From: Gossypium raimondii
Taxonomy: Eukaryota; Streptophyta; Magnoliopsida; Malvales; Malvaceae
DNA length: 64,000 bases
Reading direction: 5' to 3'
Assembly: GCF_025698545.1 (NCBI RefSeq)
Contig: NC_068569.1
Span: 6,634,001-6,698,000 of the forward strand
Part shown: positions 11,850-22,315 of the stretch, one piece after another
How the letters are laid out: the number at the start of each line of letters is the position of its first letter
How positions within the stretch are numbered: the stretch's first letter is position 1
Notes under the pieces: model-generated
Seen by the model: only the letters and a program-made list of their open reading frames with translations
Databases searched by the model: none
Told to the model about the DNA's origin: nothing
Made by a program: the position numbers and the translations under genes

Positions 11850-14640
11850 GTCAATGCTCAACACTCCTCCTTGGATCTGTAGGCAACAAACACCGATTGA
11901 ATCCCTTAGAAATTCAAACTGATTGTGCCAAGAGGCTTTGTCAAAATGTCACCAATTGATCTTGTGAGTGCAATGTGTTAGACACACTTCTTTGGATTGA
12001 ACAACTTCTAACAAAGTAAAACTTGAGCTTAAAATGTTTGGTTTTGCCATGAAAAAGGATTTTTGGAGATGGCAATCACGATCGGTTATCCACCATAATT
12101 TCAGTTGGCTCAAGTCGTTCTTCATTCAAATCACATAGCAACTTCCCGGCTTGATTCATCGCTGCAATTTCTTATGTATTTGGCTTCAAGAGAGATCGAA
12201 AGCAACAGTTTGTTGCTTCTTTGAACTCCAACCGAAAACTCCCGAACCAAGTGTAAAGAAGTAGCTCAAGTACTTCTCATATCATCAATGATCCACCCAC
12301 CACTATCCGAGTAGCCGTTAATTTCACTCACTTCCTTTCTTGAACATTACACCAAACTTCAAAGTACCTTTGACATACCTGAGTATTCTCTTTGCTGCTT
12401 TCAAATGAGTTGTATTGCAGCTGTGCATGAATCTAGACAATAGACTTACTGAATGCATAAGATCAGGTCTGGTTGCTGTCAAGTAAAGTAAACAACCAAT
12501 CAAGCTTCTATACTCCTTTTCATCTACCTTTTCTTCATTTCCAAAGCTGCTTAGTTTCTCTCCCACAGCTAATGGTGTGCTCACTGGTTTGCAGTTTTCC
12601 ATATGAAACTTAGTGAGAATTTTCAAGGCAAATGCATGCTGGCTGATAAAAATGCCTTGATCAGATTGGTCTACTTCCATACCAAGGAAGTAAGTCATGA
12701 TTCCCAAGTCTGTCATGTCAAACATGTCTTGCATATTCTTCTTGAACTCCTGAATCAAATCGACCCTACTTCCAGTCACTAATAGATCATCCACATATAT
12801 TAAGACAATCGGCAAAGTCTCATCTTTGGACTTCTTTATAAACAAAGTTGGCTCACTTAAACTTTTCTCGAAATTGAGCCTAGACAGGTAAGCATCTATC
12901 CTGTCATACCAGGCTCGAGGAGCCTGTTTTAGTCCATAGAGTGCCTTCTTCAACTTGTAAACCTTGTCCTCCTTTCCTTGGACTTTAAATCCATCAGGCT
13001 GTTCAACATAAATTTCCTCTTTAAGGAAGCCATTCAGGAAAGCTGACTTGACATCAAGTTGATGGACCTTCCACTGTTTTTGTGCAGCCAAAGCAAACAG
13101 GAGCTTTATGGTGTCCACCTTTTTGCTCTCGAGCAAATGTCTCCTCAAAATCAATGCCAAACTGTTGATTGTACCCTTTCACCACAAGCCTTGCCTTGTG
13201 TTTGTTCAAAGAGCCATCAGCATTGAATTTGGTCCTGAAAACCCACTTGACACCTATGACCTTCTTCTGATCAGGTCTGTCTACCAGATCCCAAGTGTCA
13301 TTCTTATGGATCATGTCGATTTCAGCCTCCATAGCCTTCTTCCAACTCTTGCTTCGTGCAGCTTCTTCATAGCTTGAAGGCTCAACAATGGCCACATTGC
13401 ATCTTTGGTAGATATCAGCAATAGACCTGGTCCCTCTCACAAGAGCATCATCTACATTGGCATTACTGACTTCATTTTCTGCCAATTCCAGATTGCTGTC
13501 AATCTGCTCTTCTTCAAACTGACTTGTGTTAGAGCCATCTAGACTCCAAAACCTTCCTTCATCGAATTTGACATCCCTGCTTACCAAAATCTTCTTGGTT
13601 GAAGGATCAAATACTCAGAGCCCTTCTTGCGCCTCATCAGAGCCAACAATATACCGAGAACTGACCTCTTCTCGAGCTTGGTTCTTCTTTCTGCAGGGAC
13701 AAGTACAAAACACATGCAACCAAACACTTTTAAATGGGAAACAGTTGGTTTAAGATCATACCATGCTTCAAAAGGAGTTTTATCATTCACAAGATGTGTT
13801 GGCGACTTATTGAGCAGTACACACCGAGGTGTTGACACCTTCATTTCAAAAATGCTTGGAAGCTTGCTTTGAAACAACAAACACCTGGTCATGTTCATCA
13901 CTGTTCTGTTCTTCCTCTCACACACTCCATTTTGCTGAGGAGTGTACACTGTGGTTAACTGATGATGAATCCCAGCCTGCTCACATAGCTTCTGAAATCT
14001 TTCAGACAAGTATTCAGAACCATTGTCTGTCCTCAAGGCCTTAATCCTCGCACTGTTTGATTTTCCGCCAATGCCTTGAACTTTCCAAAACTTCAAACAC
14101 TTCGACTTCGCTTTCATGAAATAAACCCAAAGAAAATCTGGTCGATCATCAATAAACAAAGATAAAATACTTACTGCCATTCAGTGAAGGAGTCTTCATT
14201 GGTCCACAGACATCTGAGCGCACCAACTCAAGTCTTTCTCGAGCCCTCCATGCCTGGTTAGCTGAAAAGGGCAACCTGGCTTGTTTGCCAAGCTGACACA
14301 CCTCACAAACACCTTCACTTGCACTAACCTTCACCATGTCCTCTGTCATGTTCATTTTGTGCAGCAAATCAAGTGATTTGAGGTTAACATGGCTAAATCT
14401 CTTGTGCCAAAGATCAGTATTGTCAACTGAGCTTGTATAGGCACTTTTCTCAAGCTGACTCACATCCAGCATAAAACATTTGTCTCCCATAGGTGCTGAG
14501 ACAATCTCCCTACCATGAGCATCACTTATAACACAAGAATCATTCTTGAAAACTAGTGAAAAGCCTTTCTTGACTAGTGGCCTACACCGAGTAAATTTTG
14601 GTCTATTTCGCACATAGAGCACATCGAAATGATTTTGTTA
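11850..14640 (-). pseudogene. Copia pol remnant: integrase, reverse transcriptase, RNase H
   Basis: On the minus strand from 14622 come the GAG-pre-integrase and zinc finger (WHKRFSHVN, CEVCQLGKQ), then the integrase core with the Asp of VRSDVCGP, the Asp of LRTDNGSEY and the Glu of NGVCERKNRT. The reverse transcriptase carries KWVFRTKFNADG, WQVHQLDVKSAFLNG-type residues (as WKVHQLDVKSAFLNG), LYGLKQAPRAWYDR and the catalytic LIYVDDLLV. RNase H begins near 12330 and runs to about 11850. The order INT-RT-RNaseH defines Ty1/Copia. Several frameshifts and stops separate the blocks (breaks near 14165, 13590 and 13100, and a stop near 12324), so no functional polyprotein is encoded. Confidence 0.92.
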
Positions 14641-14950
14641 CTCGAACCAAGTGAATCACCACATCACCTCGCCTTTTGCTTCAATCAAGTTGCCATTGCC
14701 TATCCCGACCTTCGAGACATAGGTCCCGCAAGGTTCTTGAAAAGGCTCTCATCGATGCCATGTGATGTGAGTGACCACTATCCACAAGCCAACCGCTTCT
14801 TGCCGTTAGTCGCAAAACATGAAGTCAGAATACATGCTCCTCCCGAGCTTGGACATCTTCGCAGACTTGGCTTGTCTTGGTTGTGCTTGTGCCTTCTCAT
14901 GACTTCTACAGATTTTCTCATGATGGCCATACTTCTTACACTTTTTGTAA

Positions 14951-15749
14951 TCAGTATGTCCGGTCCGTCCAAGAATACTTCTCCAAATGATTAGTCTTCT
15001 TGCAGTGAACGCATGGTGGAAACCTCCTTCTACCTAGTATCTTTCTTTGATCTTTCCTCTTTTCAAACCAAGGCTTCTTAGCTTTCGACTTGAGCTGGAG
15101 CCTTCTCGACCTTTGCTTGAAAGGCACCTTCGTGACTCTCCTCCCGCCTACTTGCTCTTCTCTCTCAAGTGCATAGAGTGAGTTAACCAACTCAGACAAA
15201 GAAATGGTTGTGAGATCTCTCGAGTCCTCCAATGAGGAGATTTTTGACTCAAACCTTTCAGGTAAGGTGGTAATAACCTTCTCAACAACCCTACTGTCAC
15301 TGAAATCTTCTCCAAGGAGTCTAATATTATTGACAGTAGCCATAATCCTATCAGAATATTGCTTGATAGTTTCTGACTCCTTCATCTTCAAATTTTCAAA
15401 TTCCCTTCTCAGGTTGATGACTTGTTGCTGTCTGGTCTTGTCTGATCCCATAAATTCCTCTTTCAGCCTATCCCATGCCTGCTTGGGAGAGTCACAGGCC
15501 ATGATACGAGTGAAAATAACATCAGACACTCCATTCTGTAGGCAAGCCATGGCTTTATGCTTCTTGGCTCGCTCCTCACCATGCTGCCTGATCTGAGCAA
15601 TGGTTGGATTTACTCTCAATGGTGGTGGCTCGACATCATTTTCAACTGCACTCCACAAATCAAGTGCTTGGAGGTAAGTTTTCATTTAACTACCCAAATG
15701 TGGTAGTTTTCTCCGAAAAAATTGGTGGTGGAGGAGGTGCAAAGCTCAT
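14951..15749 (-). pseudogene. Copia gag (UBN2-type) remnant
   Basis: On the minus strand gag begins at the ATG at 15749 (MSFAPPPPPIF), shifts frame near 15690 compared with the copy at 17450, and continues from the Met at 15685. It has YLQALDLWSAVEND, AWDRLKEEFMGSDKTR, LRREFENLKMKE and a zinc knuckle CVHCKKTNHLEKYSW whose last Cys is Ser. The protein would form the particle coat and package element RNA. The frameshift and damaged knuckle show it is inactive. Confidence 0.88.
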
Positions 15750-15834
15750 GTTGCTCAAACGGTTTGACAAACACGATTTTTGAGTTTATTTTGAAACAAA
15801 AAAACTTAAACAACAGAGGTCCTCAAAGACAAGA

Positions 15835-15847
15835 GGCTCGATTACCA
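15835..15847 (-). other. Copia primer-binding site (minus-strand copy)
   Basis: On the minus strand TGGTAATCGAGCC lies two bases after the LTR end CTAACA. It resembles the initiator-Met tRNA site TGGTATCAGAGCC of plant Copia elements but has an extra A and a lost base. Confidence 0.65.
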
Positions 15848-15849
15848 TT

Positions 15850-16220
15850 TGTTAGAAAAAGGCGTGACAACAATGAACAACAAAGAGCATAAGCTCATGA
15901 AAAGCAGAAAGCAAAACAAAACAAAAGAACAAAATGAAAATCCAAGAGAAGCGACAAGTAACAAGATGAGAAAGTCTTAGCTTTCATTTCCATTTCAAAA
16001 TATAAAGGGTTACAAAAATAATAATAATAATAATAAGTAAGTTACCTAAATCGTAACTACTCCTACCAAATTTGGCAAGTTGCCAACTAAAATAATACAA
16101 GTCAAAAGTAAAATAAATCAGCTATTACATCCATCATTTTCATATCTTACTAACTCTAGAAATCAAGTTACATGTCAACTTGATTGCTTTACAAAAAATC
16201 AAAATAAACAAAATGAAACA
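15850..16220 (-). repeat. LTR 2 (shared 5' LTR of the minus-strand copy)
   Basis: Clearly homologous to LTR 1, from TGTTAGAAAA to about GAAACA. It is followed on the right by another minus-strand pol 3' end, so it also acted as a 3' LTR of a further, lost copy. Confidence 0.75.
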
Positions 16221-16636
16221 AGCGGCTCCTATTAGATTCTAAAGTTTGAATACTGCTTGGAAGTTTGTTGCATTGCAGTCAATGCTCAACACTCCTCCTT
16301 GAATTTGTAGGCAACAAACACCGATTGAATCCCTTAGAAATTCAAACTGATTGTGCCAAGAGGCTTTGTCAAAATGTCACCAATTGATCTTGTGAGTTTG
16401 CAATGTGTTAGACACACTTCTTTGGATTGAACAACTTCTCGAACAAAGTAAAACTTGAGCTTAAAATGTTTGGTTTTGCCATGAAAAGCAGGATTTTGGA
16501 GATGGCAATCATTTCAAGTTATCCACCATAATTTCAGCTTGGCTCAAGTCGTTCTTCATTCAAATCACATAGCAACTTCGGGCTGATTCATCACTTGCAA
16601 ATTGCCGCTATGTATTTGGCTTCAAAGAAGAGAATG
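16221..16636 (-). pseudogene. Second minus-strand Copia pol 3' end (RNase H tail)
   Basis: Near-copy of 11830-12180. Read on the minus strand it includes EAKYIAAI-like and IMVDN-like residues and the terminal QGGVLSID-type end, with several stops. It shows that LTR 2 once joined two elements in tandem. Confidence 0.75.
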
Positions 16637-17616
16637 CTTTGAGCCAACCAAATTATGGTGGATAACCAAATGTTAGCTTGCCATCTCCAAAATCCTGCTT
16701 TTCATGGCAAAACCAAACATTTTAAGCTCAAGTTTTACTTTGTTCGAGAAGTTGTTCAATCCAAAGAAGTGTGTCTAACACATTGCAAATTCACAAGATC
16801 AATTGGTCGACATTTTGACAAAGCCTCTTGGCACAATCAGTTTGAATTTCTAAGGATTCAATCGTGTTTGTTGCCTACATATTCAAGGAGGAGTGTTGAG
16901 CATTGACTGCAATGCAACAAACTTCCAAAGAAGCAGCAGCATCAAATTTTAGAATCTAATAGGAGCCGCTTGTTTCATTTTGTTTATTTTGATTTTTTGT
17001 AAAGCAATCAAGTTGACATGTAACTTGATTTCTAGAGTTAGTAAGATATGAAAATGATGGATGTAATAGCTGATTTATTTTCACTTTTGACTTGTATTAT
17101 TTTAGTTGGCAACTTGCCAAATTTGGTAGGAGAAGTTACGCTTAGGTAACTTACTTATTATTATTATTATTATTATTTTGTAACCCTTTATATTTTGAAA
17201 TGGAAATGAAAGCGAAGACTTTCTCATTCGTTACTTTGTCGCTTCTCTTGGATTTTCATTTTGTTCTTTTGTTTTGTTTTGCTTCCTGCTTTTCATGAGC
17301 TTATGCTCTTTGTTGTTCATTGTTGTCACGCTTTTTTCTAACAAATGGTAATCAGAGCCTCTTGTCTTTGAGGACCTCTGTTGTTTAAGTTTTTTTTTTG
17401 TTTCAAAATAAACTCAAAAAATCGTGTTTGTCAAACCAGTTTGAGCAACATGAGCTTTGCACCTCCTCCACCACCAATTTTTGCTGGAGAAAACTACCAC
17501 ATTTGGGTAGTTAAAATGAAAACTTACCTCCAAGCACTTGATTTGTGGAGTGCAGTTGAAAATGATGTCGAGCCACCACCATTGAGAGTAAATCCAACCA
17601 TTGCTCAGATCAGGCA
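16637..17616 (+). mobile_element. Plus-strand truncated Copia copy
   Basis: The pol tail on the plus strand is at 16655-16905 (FHGKTKHFKLKFYFVREVV). LTR 3 is at about 16971-17343, ending TTTTTTCTAACA. The primer-binding site TGGTAATCAGAGCC is at 17346-17359, and a gag start at 17450 (MSFAPPPPPIFAGENYHIW) runs to about 17616. This gag start is in frame, unlike the other copy. The copy is cut off where asparagine synthetase resumes. Confidence 0.88.
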
Positions 17617-19239
17617 AACAATGGGGAAGTCAGCTCCATTCTTTCTGTGTCGGACTTGAGGTAAGTCACGTGGTATAGGATGAAACCTTGAAGCATAGTT
17701 TTAAAGGAATTAACTTTTCTTAAAATTTGTTTATGGATTTCTACGCAGGGTTCACCAGATTTGAAGGCTGCAAAGGAGGTTGCAGACTATTTGGGCACTG
17801 TTCATCACGAGTTTCACTTTACCGTTCAAGTAACTACCCAAGATTTAGTCATACTTTTAATTCGAGTCCTGGTGGTCCAACATTCGCTAATTTTCGCTCT
17901 AATATGGCAGGATGGAATTGATGCGATCGAAGATGTCATCTACCACATTGAAACCTATGACGTGACCACAATCAGGGCGAGCACTCCTATGTTTCTGATG
18001 TCACGAAAGATCAAGTCACTAGGAGTGAAGATGGTTATTTCCGGTGAAGGCTCCGACGAGAATTTTGGTGGATATTTGTACTTCCATAAGGCTCCAAATA
18101 AGGAAGAACTCCACCGTGAAACATGCCACAAGGTAATAGATCACCATACACGGGAGTAGCCATCGGAATTGGAATATAAGGATATAATGGAACTGGTCTT
18201 TTTAAACTTTTACAGATCAAAGCACTTCATCAGTATGATTGCCTGAGAGCTAACAAAGCAACATCAGCGTGGGGATTGGAGGCTCGAGTACCCTTCTTAG
18301 ACATAGAATTTATCAACGCTGCCATGTCTATAGACCCTGAATCAAAGATGGTATGTAAACAAGAAATTTCTCCTTAAAACGACAACTATATTATGATACA
18401 GACTGACCAAGAATACTTTTTCTATATTATGATACAGATCAAAAAGGATCAAGGACGCATCGAGAAATGGATTCTTAGAAAGGCCTTTGACGATGAAGAG
18501 CGTCCATATTTGCCAAAGGTGTCATTGAATCTTTTGTTGTCTGTAGTATTTGTTAATTTTAACGTTAGTACCCAAGTCAACTAACAAGTCCTATTTGATG
18601 ACCTGACCTGCAGCACATCCTCTACCGACAAAAAGAACAATTTAGCGATGGCGTTGGTTATAGTTGGATCGATGGTCTTAAGGCGCATGCTGCCAAAAAT
18701 GTAAAAACCTTTCTATTTGGCCTCATATTGCTTATAATTTAATAATTATCTCCGTTTGGAATCTCAATAAACAGACTGGTGTTAGGATTAATCAATCCCA
18801 ACCTTATACTTTCAGGTTACTGATAAGATGATGCTTAATGCTTCTTACATATTTCCTCACAACACGCCAACGACAAAAGAAGCATATTACTACAGGATGA
18901 TATTCGAGAGATTCTTCCCTCAGGTGATTTCTGATTTGAAGTTGTTAACTTTGTCAATAGCATTTGATTGCTGAAGTGGTCATCCTTATTTGCTGGGTTT
19001 AACAGAACTCGGCTAGATTGACAGTCCCTGGAGGAGCTAGCGTGGCATGCAGCACTGCTAAAGCTGTTGAGTGGGATGTTGCCTGGAAGAACAACCTTGA
19101 TCCTTCAGGGAGGGCTGCCCTGGGAGTCCATCTCTCGGCTTACGATGCAGAGCCTCCTCTCATCAGCAACGTGCCATCCAAGGTTATCGATAGTATACCA
19201 CGGATGGTGGAAGTTCCAGGAGTTGCCATACACACTTAG

Positions 19240-20869
19240 TACCTGCCTGCCTACTGGAAAGGGATCGGAATCGATGAAATCAATAAGTGATAGTAGTATA
19301 TTGTGGCATATTCATCAAAATTCTCATTTACTAAAATACTTTATGATTGTTTGGATCTTCCATTCTTGTTGCTTATGTTTGAATGTGTGTAACTGTTATC
19401 GTGGAAGTCAATCAAATATTTGAATGTGTGTAACCAAATATGTTGTCTCTACTGGTTTAATGGAGCATTAACAAGTCTAGATTCTAAACATCAATATCAG
19501 ACATGAGCTAAGGAACCATACAAGTATCGAGGTGATCGAGGAAGTTTCTAGTTGAATTTGAAAGGGAAGATTTATGCAAGGAACTGAAATCATTAGTGTT
19601 GGATTGGGACCAAGTTGAGCACGAGCCAGTGTTGGGCTTGGACCTCTTATCCCTGAGACTGGCCCACCAATTTTCATTTTTACTTTTTTGAATATTAATT
19701 GATTAATTAGATAAAGATACCAACTGGTTATAACCACCAAAATTTTCTTTTGAAAATATTAAGTCTTAATTGGATTTATTAATTTGTTTTGAAGAATTAA
19801 TTAGATTTATAATTATCCAAATCCCACAATTAATATTATTAAGTTCCTTTTGAAAATATATGCAAATATGCAAACGAGTGAAATTGTGATTATAACTTAT
19901 GAATTATAGTTCAAATTCTTCTATTAGATCCTAGACTTTGTAAATATTTTGGATTTAGTACATGTACTTTAATTTGATTAATTTTAGTCTCTATACTTTT
20001 CAATTTTAAATTTTAGTCTTGATCGATGGTAACAATTAAATCGATTGGTTAAATTATGCCATTAGTCCCAGATTATACGTAAAGTTATAGATTTAGTCTA
20101 CATTCACCAATTGGATCATTCTTAGTGACTATATTTTTTAATTTCAAAATTTAGTCTTAATGCAAATGATAGGCATTAAATCTATTAACGATTTTTATGA
20201 GTAATATGTAAAAATAACAAATGTACATAGCATTACACATGTGGTAATATGTTTGATACATCAATTTTAAAAATAACACAACTTAATGAATTTAATGTTA
20301 TAATTTGGTTAGTACTAAAATTTTCAAATTTTAAAAGTATAAGGACTAAAATAACTTGATTAAAGTATAAGTACTAAACCCACAACTTATGTAAAATATG
20401 TGGTCTACTAGCGAATTTGACCTAAATTATAATATTTCCTTTATAAGAGTTTGTTTGACTTAAATTTAATTACTGAATTTTAATACTAAATTTTATAAGT
20501 GTTGAATATATATTTAAAAATGTTTGATAAATTAGTAAATATAACTACTTAATATAATTTTATTGTCCGATAAAAGTAAATACTTATTTTAAAAATTATA
20601 TATTTTAATTTTAATTTTATTAATTTAATATTTTATATTATTTTGGATAGTTTTGGATAAAAGATAAATATGATAATTTAAATATTTCAATTTTTTAAAT
20701 AGTAGTTTTTTTAAATCAACTTAATATTTTCTACATTAAGTGATAAGTAGCTACCTACCTACTTATCTTGGCTTTTTTAGATAAATAATCCAAAAATATT
20801 AAAAAATTATGAAAATGACCATAGTACCATATTATTATAAAAATGACCTAGTTTCTACATTGGCAATGA
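19240..20869. other. Intergenic, AT-rich, decayed repeat sequence
   Basis: The 3' flank of the asparagine synthetase pseudogene, then AT-rich DNA with phrases such as TTTAGTCTC and ATTTAGTAC (about 19960-20400) typical of old dispersed plant repeats. No gene is supported. Confidence 0.5.
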
Positions 20870-20944
20870 GTGCAACCACTTCCCATGGCGACAACATCCC
20901 AAAATGTAACACAACCATTGCTTCATAATTTAAAAAAAAATTAT

Positions 20945-21553
20945 TTTTTGGTGTTGTCACTTCCCAAGGCAGCAACCATATAAATTTTCACCCCATCGTA
21001 CTTTCCTGCGTATTTCCGGAGGTAAATGAAAAATATATATTATTGATTTTTGGTGCCGCCTCCTTTAATGGAGGCACCAAATTGAATAATTTTTTTTTGT
21101 TTACATGCTTTTAAGTGGCGGCTCCAAATTGGATTAAAATAAATATTTGTTTGTGCCGCCTCCTTCATTGGAGCCACTAATACCAGTATTTTTTTTTTAT
21201 CTCTAGTGACTACTCTAGATGTGGCGGCACCATTTTTTTTTTGAAATTTTTTGGTATCGCCACTTCACATGGAGTCTCTAAAAATAGTGGTGGTGCCAAA
21301 AAATTCCAGAAAAAATATTGGTGCCGCACATTTCAAGTAGTCACTAGAGAGAATTTTTTTTCCTGATATTGGTTGCTTCAAACCAACAAAAGCATGGAAC
21401 CAAAAAATAAAATTTTATTCAATTTGATGCCTCCATTAAAGGGGACGGCACCAAAAATCAACAATATATATATTTTCATTTACCTCTGAAAATATGCGTG
21501 AAAATATGGTGGGGATGAATATTTATACGGGTGTCGCCTTGGGAAGTGTCCCC
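20945..21553. repeat. Foldback element (about 600-bp imperfect palindrome)
   Basis: The left arm (from ACTTCCCAAGGC at about 20950) and the reverse complement of the right arm (ending GCCTTGGGAAGTG at about 21549) match through AGGTAAATGAAAA, ATTGATTTTTGGTGCCG, CCTTTAATGGAGGCA and CAAATTGAAT. The centre is near 21260, where CTAGTGACTAC and GTAGTCACTAG pair. The motif GGTGCCGCC/GGCGGCACC recurs several times. A related ACTTCCCATGGCGACAAC occurs at about 20878. A MITE or foldback transposon is likely. No target duplication was confirmed. Confidence 0.75.
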
Positions 21554-22024
21554 TGAAACTGGATACCAAGATGCTTCTCCAACGGGAATAGGAATATAAG
21601 ACTCAGTGTCATCATAGTTTGAATCGAATTGAGTTGCATTTATATGAGGTGTGGTGGAGTCAGAAACATCAGATGTATGCAACTCAGGTAGACGAGAAAG
21701 CCCGATGCACGGATCAGACCCAGTGTACACATGGGCCCTTGGTTTAGTCCACCAAGGAACGGATGGCCCAGACATGTTGCAAACACCATCACTGGACGCC
21801 CCAATTTCTCGATCATGACCACGAGAATCAGCAAATTCAGCACAGTTCGAAACAAGCCCATTCATACGAGAAGTACCATGCTGCCCAAACTCTTGACTTG
21901 GACCAGGTGGAATATGTCCATTAAAACTACCAGGCCTAGTTGGCCTAACATTAGCCGACCCATGAACCTGACCAGGCCCAGATGTTAACAAACTCAACTT
22001 CTTGAATAACAAACTAACAGCCAA
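21476..22024 (-). pseudogene. Copia gag C-terminus / protease-start remnant
   Basis: An open frame of 182 codons on the minus strand. Near its end it carries EASWYPVSGDTS, resembling the SWYPDSGAT protease active-site block of plant Copia elements, after a Gly/Ser/Pro-rich linker. The catalytic Asp is Val. The frame then runs into the foldback arm. It is a fragment without a zinc knuckle or integrase. Copia origin is an inference from this one motif. Confidence 0.5.
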
Positions 22025-22074
22025 TAGTCTAGCTCAATAACAGAATTGGCTACCAAAATATACTCTTAACAATT

Positions 22075-22315
22075 TTCGAGAGATTCTTCCTCAGGTGATT
22101 TCTGGTTTGAAGTTGTTAAATTTGTCAATAGCATCTGATTTCTGAAGTGATCATCCTTATTTGCTGGTTTTAACAGAACTCGGCTAGATTGACAGTCCTT
22201 GGAGGAGTTAGCGTGGCATGTAGCACTGCTAAAGCTGTTGAGTGAGATGTTTCCTGTAAGAACAACCTTGATCCTTTAAGGAGGGCTGCCCTGGAAGTCC
22301 ATCTCTCAGCTTACG
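22075..22315 (+). pseudogene. Duplicated asparagine synthetase fragment (end of exon 12, intron, part of exon 13)
   Basis: The sequence from TTCGAGAGATTCTTCC to CTCTCAGCTTACG matches 18904-19145 of the nearby gene, intron included, with scattered changes. GTTGAGTGGGAT reads GTTGAGTGAGAT, a stop. The kept intron shows a DNA-level duplication, not a retrocopy. Confidence 0.9.

Larger units (their letters stand above)
11409..17616. mobile_element. Copia retrotransposon complex inside asparagine synthetase exon 6
   Basis: The left edge is sharp: gene sequence ending GGTAC meets an LTR end (TGTTAGAAAA). In order come a 3' LTR, pol and gag on the minus strand, a 5' LTR, a second minus-strand pol 3' end, then a switch of orientation to a plus-strand pol 3' end, LTR, primer-binding site and the first ~55 gag codons. 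The gag stops inside CAGATCAGGCA, where asparagine synthetase sequence (AACAATGGGG) resumes. No matching target duplication exists on the right, so the right edge arose by deletion or illegitimate recombination, not clean integration. Three LTRs of about 370-380 bp are present. All coding parts are frameshifted. Confidence 0.9.
9617..19239 (+). pseudogene. Glutamine-dependent asparagine synthetase, broken by a Copia insertion in exon 6
   Basis: Asparagine synthetase makes asparagine from aspartate, glutamine and ATP in the cytosol. The exons are 9617-9696, 10212-10350, 10482-10577, 10695-10836, 11025-11215, 11313-11408 (broken), about 17617-17660 (rest of the broken exon), 17749-17829, 17911-18132, 18216-18350, 18438-18518, 18614-18700, 18816-18923 and 19006-19239. 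The class II glutaminase Cys follows Met1 (MCGILAVLG), and HRGPDWSG and NGEIYNHEE are present. The ATP-pyrophosphatase loop LLSGGLDSS is intact. Exon 6 reads ...[10 protein letters not shown] and then enters an LTR; it resumes as QWGSQLHSFCVGLE, so roughly eight codons (the LAGTKAA region) are also lost. The conserved GSDEIFGG is GSDENFGG. Intron 1 uses a GC donor (AG|GCAAAT). All other splice sites look usable, so inactivation looks recent. Confidence 0.93.

Noticed and set aside
13108-14044. Plus-strand open frames across the Copia pol
   Set aside because: They are antisense shadows of the reverse transcriptase and integrase.
16655-16906. An apparent separate small gene on plus
   Set aside because: It is the Copia RNase H tail (FHGKTKHFKLKF) in another orientation.
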